From the NCBI GenBank assembly GCA_937991435.1, contig CALKPY010000031.1:1-58551 (forward strand): a stretch of DNA of 58,551 nt, written 5' to 3'. This document shows, one piece after another, positions 16,192-24,730 of the stretch; the stretch's first letter is position 1, and each line of letters starts with the position of its first letter. Source of the stretch: an uncultured Acidimicrobiales bacterium (GTDB taxonomy: Bacteria > Actinomycetota > Acidimicrobiia > Acidimicrobiales > UBA10347). The notes under the pieces were generated by a model. The model was not told where the DNA came from. It worked only from the letters and a program-made list of their open reading frames with translations, and ran no database searches. Both the position numbers and the translations under genes were made by a program.

Positions 16192-17573
16192 AGCACGACT
16201 TTCACCTTGCAGACATTGGCGAGGGGCTCGAAGAAGCTGAAATTTTGCAGTGGCTTGTGATCCCGGGACAGCTCGTCGAGCGCGACCAACCAGTTGTCGA
16301 GATCATGACTGACAAGTCCAATGCCGAGTTGCCTGCGCCGGTCGCCGGCGTCGTGGTCGCGCTGGCCGGCGATATTGGCGACATCGTTCGCGTCGGCGAA
16401 CTGCTGGTCGTGTTCGACGACGACCCCTCGAGCGATCTACTCGAGGCCGCTGACTCACACGCCGAACGCCGCCCAGACAATCTCAGCCCAGACAATGCCA
16501 GCCCAGACAATCTCGAAGCCCCGACGATCGCCGATACAAGACCCGACGAATCAGCCGAAGGCATCGCGCCAATCGTTCGACCCAAGGCGTCGCCCTCGAC
16601 GAGACAACTCGCAGCATCGAGCGGTATCGACTTAGCTCAGATAACAGGAACCGGACCGGGCGGACGCATTCTGCGCAGCGATCTCGGTCTTGCGACCAAC
16701 GATATTTCTGCTCAAATTGCACCGATCGATCAGGACCGACAAACGATTTCGACGGTCGGCGCCGGTTCCGTGACCGACAACAATCTTGAGCCAGGTAATC
16801 CAGCCGACGCACCTCCTACCGCCTCGCGACGACACCAAGTCGCCAGCGTCGCTCACCGCGGCGATGAGCAGCCCACATCCGGCGAGATTCCATTGCGAGG
16901 GGTGCGTCGCTCGATCGCGACGCACATGACACAATCCTGGTCAACAATTCCCCATATTCACAGCTTCGACGAGATCGACGCTGAACCGCTCTTGGCACTG
17001 CAGTCCCAGCTGCGATCCCACCCCAGCCAACGATGGACTGGCCTGACGCCACTGGCCTTCTTTGTTGCGGCCATGGCCAAGGCGTTACGCAACCATCCTC
17101 TCGCCAACGCCTCGATCGATGTCGACGCTGAGCTCATTCGCGTACACGACAACATCAACATCGGGGTGGCAGTTGCCAGCCCAAATGGACTCGTCGTACC
17201 GGTGTTGCGCACCGCGGACCGATTGAATCTTTCCGACACGAACCGTCAACTTCGTGTCCTCGTCGATCGAGCACGTGGGGGTGAACTCACTCACGATGAC
17301 ACTGTGGGCGGCACCGGAACGATAACGAACTTCGGATCGCTCGGTGGCCAACAGGCAACGCCGCTAATCCGACCTCCCGAATCCATAATCGTTGGGTTTG
17401 GCGCAGTCGCGGCTCGACCATTCGTCATTGAATCGGCCGTCGTTGCCCGTATGACCATGCACGTTGTCGTCGGGGCGGATCACCGGCTGCTCGACGGAGA
17501 CGTCGTTACCTCGATCCTGGCCGACATCGCGGCGCTGCTGACGAATCCACTCGACCTACTGCTAAACGACTGA
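16188..17573 (+). CDS. 2-oxoacid dehydrogenase E2, dihydrolipoyl acyltransferase
   Basis: A 461-residue E2. It has one lipoyl domain (residues 1-80, lipoyl Lys43 in TDKSNAELP), an Ala/Pro/Asp-rich linker, an E3/E1-binding domain (about 129-165, STRQLAASSGIDLAQITGTGPGGRI), a second linker, and the catalytic domain from about 228 (GVRRSIATHMTQSW) to the DHRLLDGD active site near the end. It transfers the acyl group to CoA. GTG start overlaps the E1 beta stop. The first linker carries three copies of a 15-base repeat. Confidence 0.92.
   Translation: MKHDFHLADIGEGLEEAEILQWLVIPGQLVERDQPVVEIMTDKSNAELPAPVAGVVVALAGDIGDIVRVGELLVVFDDDPSSDLLEAADSHAERRPDNLSPDNASPDNLEAPTIADTRPDESAEGIAPIVRPKASPSTRQLAASSGIDLAQITGTGPGGRILRSDLGLATNDISAQIAPIDQDRQTISTVGAGSVTDNNLEPGNPADAPPTASRRHQVASVAHRGDEQPTSGEIPLRGVRRSIATHMTQSWSTIPHIHSFDEIDAEPLLALQSQLRSHPSQRWTGLTPLAFFVAAMAKALRNHPLANASIDVDAELIRVHDNINIGVAVASPNGLVVPVLRTADRLNLSDTNRQLRVLVDRARGGELTHDDTVGGTGTITNFGSLGGQQATPLIRPPESIIVGFGAVAARPFVIESAVVARMTMHVVVGADHRLLDGDVVTSILADIAALLTNPLDLLLND
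16471..16515 (+). repeat. 15-base tandem repeat in the E2 linker
   Basis: Three in-frame units beginning GCCCAGACAAT follow each other without gaps and encode Pro-Asp-Asn-(Leu/Ala)-Ser steps. The repeat sits in the flexible lipoyl-domain linker, where slippage-driven length change would be tolerated. Confidence 0.8.
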
Positions 17574-18955
17574 TGGTTGTCGGGGCGGTGGCGAGCCGAA
17601 CCGAGCTGGCCATCATCGGATCCGGTCCAGGTGGCTACGCGGCAGCGCTACAAGCCGCCGACGCCGGTCTCGAGGTCACACTGATCGATTCGGGACCGAT
17701 CGGCGGCGTGTGCCTCAATGTCGGATGTATTCCGTCAAAGGCACTGATCCATACGGCAAATCGACGGTGGCACGCCATCGAGGCCGCCGCTTGGGGTCTG
17801 ACGTCTTCAATAAGCGTCGACATGGCGACCCTCAGCGACAAGCTTGTCGCTACAACGAACACCCTAAGACACGGCGTGACATCGCTACTTCGCGACGCTG
17901 GCGTCAACGTCGTAGCCGGACACGCCCACTTCGCCCGCCACGACCGGTTGAGCATCGCCCACGGCGATCTGGTGTCGCATCTTGAGTTCGACAATGCGAT
18001 TCTGGCCACGGGGTCACGCCCGATCGAGCTACCTGGCCTGCCATGGGGACCGACGACCGTCGATTCAAGCAAAGCGCTGCGTCTGCGCGAACTTCCATCG
18101 TCAATTCTGCTCGTCGGCGGGGGCTATATCGGCGTCGAACTCGGCACCGCTTTCGCCAAACTCGGTTCCGACGTCACAATTGTCGAGGCCGGTGATCAGC
18201 TTTTGTCTGGGCTTCCGTCAGAGCTTGCGCGGCCTGTAGCCAAACGTCTTGACGAGCTCGGTGTCGTCGTGTCGCTCGGTCGGCACGTCATTTCAATTGA
18301 TGAGAATCGTGCGACCCTAAGCGATGGGTCAAGCGTCGCGTGCGAGATAGCTATCGTCGCCGCTGGTCGGCATCCAAATACTGACACGTGCTCAGCGGAA
18401 CAGGCCGGCATCAAACTGACCCCGACCGGGCACGTCGTCGTCGGCCCGGATCTATCTGCGACCGACTGCATCTACGCGATCGGCGATGTGACACCAGGTC
18501 TCGCCCTGGCCCACCGGGCAACAGCGCAGGCCGAGGTCGCAGTAAAAGCACTATTGGGTAACAACGTCACTTTTGATCCGGCGGCAGTCCCTGCGGTTGT
18601 ATTCAGTGATCCCGAGATTTTGTCTGTCGGCGTCACTCCACAACAGGCGACAGCGCACGGCTGGCCCGTCGCCCAGTTCCCCCACATTGCGTCGGGACGC
18701 GCTATTGCAGTCGGAGAACCAAGCGGCGTCACCATGATCGTCTCCGATCCGCACGGCACGGTTCGCGGGGTGCATGCCGTCGGCCCTCACGTATCGGAGC
18801 TCGCAGGCGAAGCGGCACTGGCAATCGAGATGGCAGCGACGGTCGGTGACCTCGCCGCCACCATTCACGCACACCCAACGATTGGCGAAACGCTCGTTGA
18901 GGCCGCGCTCGTCGGACTCGGCCGGCCCTTACATGTTCGCCAGGCAACCCGATGA
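17573..18955 (+). CDS. lpdA: Dihydrolipoyl dehydrogenase (E3)
   Basis: A 460-residue FAD disulfide reductase that reoxidises E2 lipoamide with NAD. The FAD loop is IIGSGPGGYAAALQAADAG, the redox pair Cys47 and Cys52 lies in GGVCLNVGCIPSK, the NAD loop is LLVGGGYIGVELG, and the C-terminal active site of the partner subunit is HAHPTIGETLVEAAL. ATG shares one base with the E2 stop. It completes an E1-E1-E2-E3 set. It may also serve other lipoyl complexes, since no other lpd is seen here. Confidence 0.93.
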   Translation: MVVGAVASRTELAIIGSGPGGYAAALQAADAGLEVTLIDSGPIGGVCLNVGCIPSKALIHTANRRWHAIEAAAWGLTSSISVDMATLSDKLVATTNTLRHGVTSLLRDAGVNVVAGHAHFARHDRLSIAHGDLVSHLEFDNAILATGSRPIELPGLPWGPTTVDSSKALRLRELPSSILLVGGGYIGVELGTAFAKLGSDVTIVEAGDQLLSGLPSELARPVAKRLDELGVVVSLGRHVISIDENRATLSDGSSVACEIAIVAAGRHPNTDTCSAEQAGIKLTPTGHVVVGPDLSATDCIYAIGDVTPGLALAHRATAQAEVAVKALLGNNVTFDPAAVPAVVFSDPEILSVGVTPQQATAHGWPVAQFPHIASGRAIAVGEPSGVTMIVSDPHGTVRGVHAVGPHVSELAGEAALAIEMAATVGDLAATIHAHPTIGETLVEAALVGLGRPLHVRQATR

Positions 18956-19116
18956 ACGATGCGCAGGCCGTGGCCCATGACGAAGCCAACCGCGCTGGGC
19001 ACGATGGCTACATCGATCCCGAGTCTGGGCTCTTTGTCATGACGGCTGCCTATCTGCAGAGCCGGGGCGCTTGTTGCGACAGCAACTGTCGCCACTGTCC
19101 ATGGCGGTGCGACTGA
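18952..19116 (+). CDS. DUF5522 cysteine-rich small protein
   Basis: A 54-residue protein overlapping the lpdA stop by ATGA. It has the DUF5522 pattern GYIDPESGLFVMTAAYLQSRG followed by five or six cysteines (CCDSNCRHCPWRC), consistent with a metal or Fe-S binding knuckle. Function is unknown in the family. Its position as last gene of a 2-oxoacid dehydrogenase operon gives a possible link to lipoyl or Fe-S chemistry. It is followed six bases later by a convergent gene. Confidence 0.8.
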   Translation: MNDAQAVAHDEANRAGHDGYIDPESGLFVMTAAYLQSRGACCDSNCRHCPWRCD

Positions 19117-19122
19117 CGGGTG

Positions 19123-20151
19123 TCAGCAGCCCGGACCGGGCGGTCGTGTGTCGACGATATTCTTGTCGACAACCTCAAGGTGTACGTGGGGCCACGAAGG
19201 CGCACCCGTGAACTCATCAATTTGTGATTCAAAGGGCAACATTCGTGCACCCGAGGCCACGAGCGTCTCGCCAGCAATGACCCGGTCGCCTACGGCAACG
19301 GCCACGTCGGTGACGTGAAAGAGTCGCACCTGCCAATTTGGCCGGCCGTCAGGTTCGATGTAGACCAACGCATCAGGATGCTCGCAGTACAACACGTAGC
19401 TGCCCGCTGACACCACTGTGCCGGTTACCGGTGCAACGACAACCTCACCGGGTGGAACCACGATGTCGGCCGCCGAACTCGATGACGTACCTCGATACCT
19501 GGTCTCGAGCACCATCGAGGGCACACCGAGCGAACTGGTGTCAATCGCCTTAGAGCCTGGATGCCCAGCTTCGTGGAACCCCACGAGTTCTATCTTCGCG
19601 ACCGGCAACACGAGGTTCACGCCGTCGGCAACCCCCAGCGGTGCGTAACCGATGCTGCTCACAAGACGCTCAGAATTGGAAGCCACTGCAGTTGGTACAG
19701 CGGACGGCTCGCTTGTCGGCACCTCGACGGTGGGCGCCGTGGTTGGTGTTTGCTGCTCGATCGTCGTGGCGGTGGCCGTCGCCAGGAGCTGATCTTGTGC
19801 CGTTGTGTCGTCGACTGGGGTGGCTGTTGCAGTCACCGGGCTGGGAACTGGGGTGGGAACCGGGGTGGGATCAGGGACCACTACGATCGTCGGGCTAGGC
19901 ACCGGCGTGGCTGTCGCTGCGGCCTGCGCCTGCGATGCGTCGACCAGCGGAGCGTCAAGCGACCCGGGAACCGCGGTCGCAGTCGGTGCAAGCGTCGGAA
20001 TCTGCAAAGGCTCGGTCGTGGCTACTGGCGACGCCACAGGTGGCACAGCTTGCGTATCGATTGCCAACACCGTTGGATCGCTTCCGCAGGCAGTCAGCGA
20101 CGCCAGCATCACGAACAAAGCGCCGATTGGGCGCACAAAGCTGAGGGGCAC
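19123..20151 (-). CDS. Lipoprotein with LytM/M23-like C-terminal domain
   Basis: A 342-residue secreted lipoprotein: signal peptide ending at lipobox LTAC with Cys22, then about 130 residues of Thr/Pro/Val-rich linker (PTPVPTPVPSP and similar) that would span the wall. A beta-rich domain starts near residue 160. The end has an M23-like HVHLEV (HxH) and GTVVSAGSYVLYCEH; a partial HxxxD may be in GHPGSKAID. M23 proteins cut peptidoglycan peptides or, when degenerate, activate amidases. Whether zinc ligands are complete is uncertain. GTG start. Last gene of a seven-gene leftward run. Confidence 0.7.
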   Translation of the reverse strand: MPLSFVRPIGALFVMLASLTACGSDPTVLAIDTQAVPPVASPVATTEPLQIPTLAPTATAVPGSLDAPLVDASQAQAAATATPVPSPTIVVVPDPTPVPTPVPSPVTATATPVDDTTAQDQLLATATATTIEQQTPTTAPTVEVPTSEPSAVPTAVASNSERLVSSIGYAPLGVADGVNLVLPVAKIELVGFHEAGHPGSKAIDTSSLGVPSMVLETRYRGTSSSSAADIVVPPGEVVVAPVTGTVVSAGSYVLYCEHPDALVYIEPDGRPNWQVRLFHVTDVAVAVGDRVIAGETLVASGARMLPFESQIDEFTGAPSWPHVHLEVVDKNIVDTRPPGPGC

Positions 20152-20211
20152 GGCACGACGGTAGTTGCAGCCGCGGGTTCACTGGTGTCACTTGACTGGA
20201 ACGTGCTGTCT

Positions 20212-20889
20212 TCAGCCCTGCGGACCGCCAGTGAAACGAGTGCCCGAAGGGTCTACAGCCCATTCGGCACTCCCCTGCCAGCGGTCCTCGTACACGAGCT
20301 CACTCAACGGGCGACGACGTACGGGGCCGTGTTGGCCTTCCGGGTGTCCAAGAGTGACAGTGGCGGCGATCGCCACGTTGTCTGGAATGTTCAGAGCCTG
20401 TCGAATCTCGATCTCGCGCGGCTGGTGAAACATCGTCATCGCCCCGCCAAGACCCAGTGACCGTGCTGCGAGCAACAATTTCTGAACTGCCGGATACACC
20501 GACGCCCCTTCGCTCGGCGACGCCTCGCGATATCTCACCAAACACGGCAAGACGATCACAGGAACCGATGCGAACGAATCAACATAGTGCTCCATGCTGG
20601 CGATCATTCGCGCCGTCGGTGACGACTTCGTCGTCGCCGTAAAGTCGCCTCGCGCTGACTTCTGGCTCCAAAGTTCGCTCGCTCCGTCAGCCAGTAGTCC
20701 CCGAGCCTTGACTGCAGAAGGGCCGTCGCGGAGCACGACGAAACGAAACGGTTGCCGATTGGACCCCGATGGAGCCCGACTCGCGAGGAACATCATCGTC
20801 GCCAGTTGACTCTCGGTCACGGCCTGGTCGGTGTAGCGCCGTATCGACCTCGTTGTGGCGATGCCTTCGGCCAAACTCAGCTCGACCAC
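20212..20889 (-). CDS. Nitroreductase family flavoprotein
   Basis: A 225-residue FMN enzyme: RSIRRYTDQAVTESQLATMMFLASRAPSGSNRQPFRFVVL is the FMN-binding N-terminal block, and GLGGAMTMFHQPREIEIRQALNIPDNVAIAATVTLGHPE is the C-terminal substrate and FMN segment. The family reduces nitro groups, quinones or enones with NAD(P)H. GTG start. It lies between a VOC protein and a lipoprotein gene, 39 and 60 bases away, and shows no obvious functional link to them. Confidence 0.9.
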   Translation of the reverse strand: MVELSLAEGIATTRSIRRYTDQAVTESQLATMMFLASRAPSGSNRQPFRFVVLRDGPSAVKARGLLADGASELWSQKSARGDFTATTKSSPTARMIASMEHYVDSFASVPVIVLPCLVRYREASPSEGASVYPAVQKLLLAARSLGLGGAMTMFHQPREIEIRQALNIPDNVAIAATVTLGHPEGQHGPVRRRPLSELVYEDRWQGSAEWAVDPSGTRFTGGPQG

Positions 20890-20928
20890 GGCGTATCCCG
20901 TCGCTCACGTTCGAAAAGCGAAGCTCGC

Positions 20929-21579
20929 TCAGTCACCCTCAACCGCCTCACCTTGAACCATTTTCTCATGGGGCGTTATCAATAGCGTCGGCACTCCCAG
21001 ACCAGCCGCCGAGCGAACCGAAGACACGTGACGTCGTGGCTGAACGGCTGGTCGAATTGGCGAAGCGTTTTCGCCGAACAGGTTCACCGTCGATGCCAGG
21101 TCGGTACTCACGAACGCCAGCCCCCACCACGTCGCTGGGCCCTCAGATACCGACTTTTCTGGGCCCACAACCTCGGCGATCACGTCTCCGAGCCAGAAAA
21201 ACGTCTGTAGCCGGATCGATTCTCGGAGCTCAAGACGGCGTTGGCGCCGTGCGGGCACGCCTTGCGCTTCAAAGGCAGCAACTGTTCGGGCAACATCGGG
21301 CGTATTGACCACGACGTGATCGATCGACACGACCTTATTCGAGTGAGCGTGCGCCGGTTTGGGCTCTGCGCATGAGGTCGCTGGCCTCAGAACAAGCCCG
21401 TCGAGCTCATCTATACCGTCAATCGCAGCCCACATCGAGGGTTGACCCATCACGAGTGAGGTCTGCCCGACAGGTACCTGAGTCCCAGCATTTGACAACG
21501 CGAAACCAGCTAGCTGCCAATTTGCAGCTGTCCCAGTCACGCCGACGCATCGCAGTTGTGCTGCATTGGTCATGGACAT
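20929..21579 (-). CDS. VOC/glyoxalase-like family protein
   Basis: A 216-residue protein. Its C-terminal half matches a VOC module: VVSIDHVVVNTPDVARTVAAFEAQGV, then FFWLGDVIAEVVGPE and WGLAFVSTDLASTVNLFGENASPIRPAVQPRRHVSS. The first half resembles a second, worn VOC-like repeat (LRCVGVTGTAANWQLAGFAL). The family covers lyases, dioxygenases and resistance proteins. ATG at 21579 overlaps the M50 gene stop; the longer frame upstream would run into that gene. Confidence 0.7.
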   Translation of the reverse strand: MSMTNAAQLRCVGVTGTAANWQLAGFALSNAGTQVPVGQTSLVMGQPSMWAAIDGIDELDGLVLRPATSCAEPKPAHAHSNKVVSIDHVVVNTPDVARTVAAFEAQGVPARRQRRLELRESIRLQTFFWLGDVIAEVVGPEKSVSEGPATWWGLAFVSTDLASTVNLFGENASPIRPAVQPRRHVSSVRSAAGLGVPTLLITPHEKMVQGEAVEGD

Positions 21580-22310
21580 CAATCCGAGGTCGACGGTCGC
21601 AACCAGGCGACCCAAAAGGCCGAGGCAAGTACAACTACCGACAGCGCGCCGATGAGCCCGCCCCAGAACCAGTACGGAAGAAAAAGCTCGTCAGCGATGC
21701 GCTGAGTATCCGATGCTTGGAAGCCGTTGCGTTCGAAGCCATCGATGAACAAATAGTCACGCCCCGACCATGCCGAAAGCGCCAATTGCACAGCCAACAG
21801 CTGGGTCAGGGCAACCCTCGCCATCGCTGGAAGATAGCGAGCAGCAAGTCCCAACGCCGCAGCTATCACCAGCATCGACGCGAAACCGAAGGCGTTCCTT
21901 ATCCATATAAGAGCCGACACCGCCACGACGACCGCCAGCACGACGAGCACCGAGGGTGCAGTCGCTGTGCGACTGCCGGCGAGCATCACGATTGCGCCAA
22001 GCACCGCCGGACCAAGAAGCCCCAGAGACGACACGACAACTTGCGACCAACCATCAGCCCCCGAGATGAGCGCCTGACCCCCGAGTGACTGGTACAGCTC
22101 AAGCTCGTGGAATTTGTTGCCGGTAACGAGAGCGCCGACCCCGTGACCCATTTCATGCGCCCACGTCGCGAACAACGCAAACGGATAAATCACGCTTCTA
22201 CCGAACGGAACCTGACCCAACACCAGGCTTGCAGCGACCGCCGCGGCAAACAATCCGGCCATGGATCGACGGCTAAGGCCGGAGCTATTGTGACGTTCGA
22301 GATCAGTCAT
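21579..22310 (-). CDS. M50B-like membrane metalloprotease
   Basis: A 243-residue membrane protein with a HExxH zinc motif (WAHEMGHGVGALVTG, His52-His56) and about six hydrophobic segments, matching the peptidase M50B-like family. It would cleave within or near the membrane, but no substrate is indicated. The third ligand is not obvious; an Asp near FIDGF could serve. The ATG overlaps the upstream EamA stop by eight bases; the long upstream extension was rejected. Confidence 0.75.
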   Translation of the reverse strand: MTDLERHNSSGLSRRSMAGLFAAAVAASLVLGQVPFGRSVIYPFALFATWAHEMGHGVGALVTGNKFHELELYQSLGGQALISGADGWSQVVVSSLGLLGPAVLGAIVMLAGSRTATAPSVLVVLAVVVAVSALIWIRNAFGFASMLVIAAALGLAARYLPAMARVALTQLLAVQLALSAWSGRDYLFIDGFERNGFQASDTQRIADELFLPYWFWGGLIGALSVVVLASAFWVAWLRPSTSD

Positions 22311-23160
22311 GGGCGAGAGCCGGAGCCACACGAGTGGGTCTCGCGGCGATTGCCCCGGCAACCAGCACAATACCGAGAGTCTCTCGCAGCGAAGGCACCT
22401 GCTGCAGCGCGACGACGCCGATTAGCGAGGCAATGACCGGCAACATGGCCTGAAGCAGCGCGAACCGGCCACGTGAAATCAGCCGCAACACTCGTTGGTC
22501 AAGCGAGTACGGAACCACATTTGATAACAGGCCCGTCACCGCCGCAAGAGCCACCGCCCACCACACAACTGAAGAACTGGCTGCAAGCAGGCCGGCACCA
22601 AGCGGCGCAAGTGCGAAGCCTCCGACCACCATGGCGACGGTCAGGCCAAGACGTGCTGGGTCGACCTGGGCGACCCGCGATCCGAGCACGATGTAGCCGG
22701 CCCAAAGGGCGCCAGCGGCCAAGGCCAATGCTGCGCCGAGCCCTGTGCCCTCGGCCGACAGATCGACGAGCAAAAGCACCCCGACAACAGCGAGGAATAC
22801 GACGCCCAGTCCGCGCAGCCCGCGAGCTGCCGACGCAGCGACGAGAACGGGCCCAAGAAACTCCATAGCCACCGCGTTGCCGAGTGGCAGCCGATCAAGC
22901 GACATATAGAAGCAGACGTTCATGCCCGCCAGAACTATCCCAAACGCGGCGTACAGCCGCAGATGGCAGCGAACATCGCTCCACCGAGGTCTTCGCAGAA
23001 CAGACAGAATTACTGCCGCGAATACGACCCGAAGGCAGACAACCACAATTGCCCCGAGCTGATCGAACAGCACGTATGCGAGGGCGGCTCCGAGATACTG
23101 CGAGACGCCGCCAACAAAAAAGAGAACTTCGGGCTTGCGGTTCCCTGCTGGCGCCGACAA
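22303..23160 (-). CDS. EamA-family exporter (RhtA-like)
   Basis: A 285-residue drug/metabolite transporter with ten predicted membrane helices in two EamA repeats. Typical phrases are LRVVFAAVILSVLRRPRW, VCFYMSLDRLPLGNAVAMEFLGPVLVA and LALAAGALWAGYIVLGSRV. RhtA-type members export amino acids such as threonine or homoserine. A TTG start at 23160 fits the reading frame and family length. Confidence 0.82.
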   Translation of the reverse strand: MSAPAGNRKPEVLFFVGGVSQYLGAALAYVLFDQLGAIVVVCLRVVFAAVILSVLRRPRWSDVRCHLRLYAAFGIVLAGMNVCFYMSLDRLPLGNAVAMEFLGPVLVAASAARGLRGLGVVFLAVVGVLLLVDLSAEGTGLGAALALAAGALWAGYIVLGSRVAQVDPARLGLTVAMVVGGFALAPLGAGLLAASSSVVWWAVALAAVTGLLSNVVPYSLDQRVLRLISRGRFALLQAMLPVIASLIGVVALQQVPSLRETLGIVLVAGAIAARPTRVAPALAHD

Positions 23161-23186
23161 CGCTGATTGCGAGCCAGCTTCAGGTG

Positions 23187-23606
23187 TCAGGCGAGACCCT
23201 CAACGAACGACAGCTGATCGATGCTGTCAATCGTTCGGTAGTAGCACGTCGCTCGACTGTTACCGTCGGCTCCAGTGGTGTGACATGCGCCAGTCCGCTC
23301 CGGGAGAACCCGATACAGCACCGAGTTCTGCTCGCAGTTGACACGAACGTCGACGAGGTTGAGGACATCACCAGATGTAGCCCCTTTGCGCCACAGTTCG
23401 TTGCGGCTGGTCGACCACAACACAGCTGTTCGCTCCTCAAGCGTGGTGCGGAGCGCCAGTTCATTGACGTAGCCCACAAACAGCACGTCACCGGTGTCGG
23501 CATGCTGCAACACCACGGGAACGACTTCGCTGCCGGTAGCAGTCACAGCGTTCAGCTTGGTGAAATCAAGTTCGACTGATAGGTCTTGTTCAAGTGCTTC
23601 GCTCAC
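23187..23606 (-). CDS. hisI: Phosphoribosyl-AMP cyclohydrolase
   Basis: A 139-residue enzyme for the third step of histidine synthesis. The metal and substrate motifs are clear: LWSTSRNELWRKGATSGDVLNLVDVRVNCEQNSVLYRV and GACHTTGADGNSRATCYYR with the conserved cysteines. GTG start. No other his genes are nearby, and it lies between an L,D-transpeptidase and an EamA exporter, so it is separate from a his operon. Confidence 0.95.
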   Translation of the reverse strand: MSEALEQDLSVELDFTKLNAVTATGSEVVPVVLQHADTGDVLFVGYVNELALRTTLEERTAVLWSTSRNELWRKGATSGDVLNLVDVRVNCEQNSVLYRVLPERTGACHTTGADGNSRATCYYRTIDSIDQLSFVEGLA

Positions 23607-23678
23607 GCCAGCATCTTACGACGCGTGGCGATCACCTGTGAACAGAATTTCGAAGCCCCCGTGGCGACGGCTTCTACC

Positions 23679-24617
23679 TCAAGCCTCGTTAACGATGTCG
23701 ACCCGAGTACCGACGGGTACTTCGGCAGCAAGCGCTGAGATGATGTCGTTTGGCAGCCTAATGCAACCGTTCGAAGCGTATTGACCGAGCAGGTCGGGGC
23801 GATTCGTACCGTGCATTGCCACCTTTGGAAGACCGCCTTGGCTACCAAAGGTATTGATCGCGTCGCTGAACACGCCGAGGCTCATCAGCCAGGGGCCATA
23901 TGACGAACTTGGGCCCGGCATGATTTCATCGATGTAGGTGCTCACGACCGGGGTCTCACGACCGGAGTCGCCGGTCACCACTGACGTGTCGGCGATGACT
24001 TCGTCACCATTCCACACCGTCACCGTGTTGTTACCGAGGTTGACCCGAACGTAGTAATTCGACTCGGACCATTTCCAGTCGTCGGTCTGGACCCACCCAA
24101 TCAATGCCGGGCGAGTTGGAATCTTTACTTTGGCCCACGAATCGCCCGGTTCTCCTTCGACGACCAGCAGCGCAAGGTCATTTCCGAAGAAGGTCGGATT
24201 TACGAACCAGTCGTACTGTGGATCAACCTGCCCGTTGAGATAGGTGTATGTGACAGGAATGATGTCGCCATCGGGCCCGTCGTACACGAGGGGCCGCACA
24301 ATCGAATCGGTCGCCGTAAGTACCGACGTTGCCGTCGCGTAGCTTGGCCGCCCCGTCGGACCAAACGGCGGGGTTGGCGTTGGAAAGGCCACTGCCGTCG
24401 GGGTTGGGCCAACGGTTGGCATCGCCAACGGAGCAGTCGTAACAGCAGGTGTAGCTGGCACTGTCGTCGCTGCCGTCAGTTCGCGATCGACGGCCAAGTC
24501 GGTCGATGATTCGTTGGTTGTAGCGGTCGAACCACATGCTGTAGCAAGCATCGCGGTGGTCGCTACGGCGATAGCGAAGCGCCGACGCGCCGAGCGGATT
24601 GAACGTGCGGGGGCCAT
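23679..24617 (-). CDS. L,D-transpeptidase lipoprotein (YkuD domain)
   Basis: A 312-residue exported protein with signal peptide and lipobox (ATAC, Cys28), a Thr/Pro linker, a small SH3-like region (about 95-175), and a C-terminal YkuD domain ending in the active-site block MHGTNRPDLLGQ and YASNGCIRLPN. It makes 3-3 cross-links in peptidoglycan or attaches proteins to it. Both this and the LytM lipoprotein six genes downstream carry very similar Pro/Thr linkers. It heads the leftward operon. Confidence 0.9.
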   Translation of the reverse strand: MAPARSIRSARRRFAIAVATTAMLATACGSTATTNESSTDLAVDRELTAATTVPATPAVTTAPLAMPTVGPTPTAVAFPTPTPPFGPTGRPSYATATSVLTATDSIVRPLVYDGPDGDIIPVTYTYLNGQVDPQYDWFVNPTFFGNDLALLVVEGEPGDSWAKVKIPTRPALIGWVQTDDWKWSESNYYVRVNLGNNTVTVWNGDEVIADTSVVTGDSGRETPVVSTYIDEIMPGPSSSYGPWLMSLGVFSDAINTFGSQGGLPKVAMHGTNRPDLLGQYASNGCIRLPNDIISALAAEVPVGTRVDIVNEA

Positions 24618-24730
24618 GCCGACACTCTAGAACGTTGCCTCCGCATCACGGGTTCAGGGTCATAGGCAATTGAACCCATTGTCCAGAAGCGTTTGTGCAC
24701 GCGTTGCAGTTGGATAGCTTTGGCACTTCC

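Noticed and set aside
19561..20460. 299-residue plus-strand ORF
   Set aside because: Antisense to the LytM lipoprotein and nitroreductase genes; Arg/Gly/His-rich composition is a reflection of the Pro/Thr linker.
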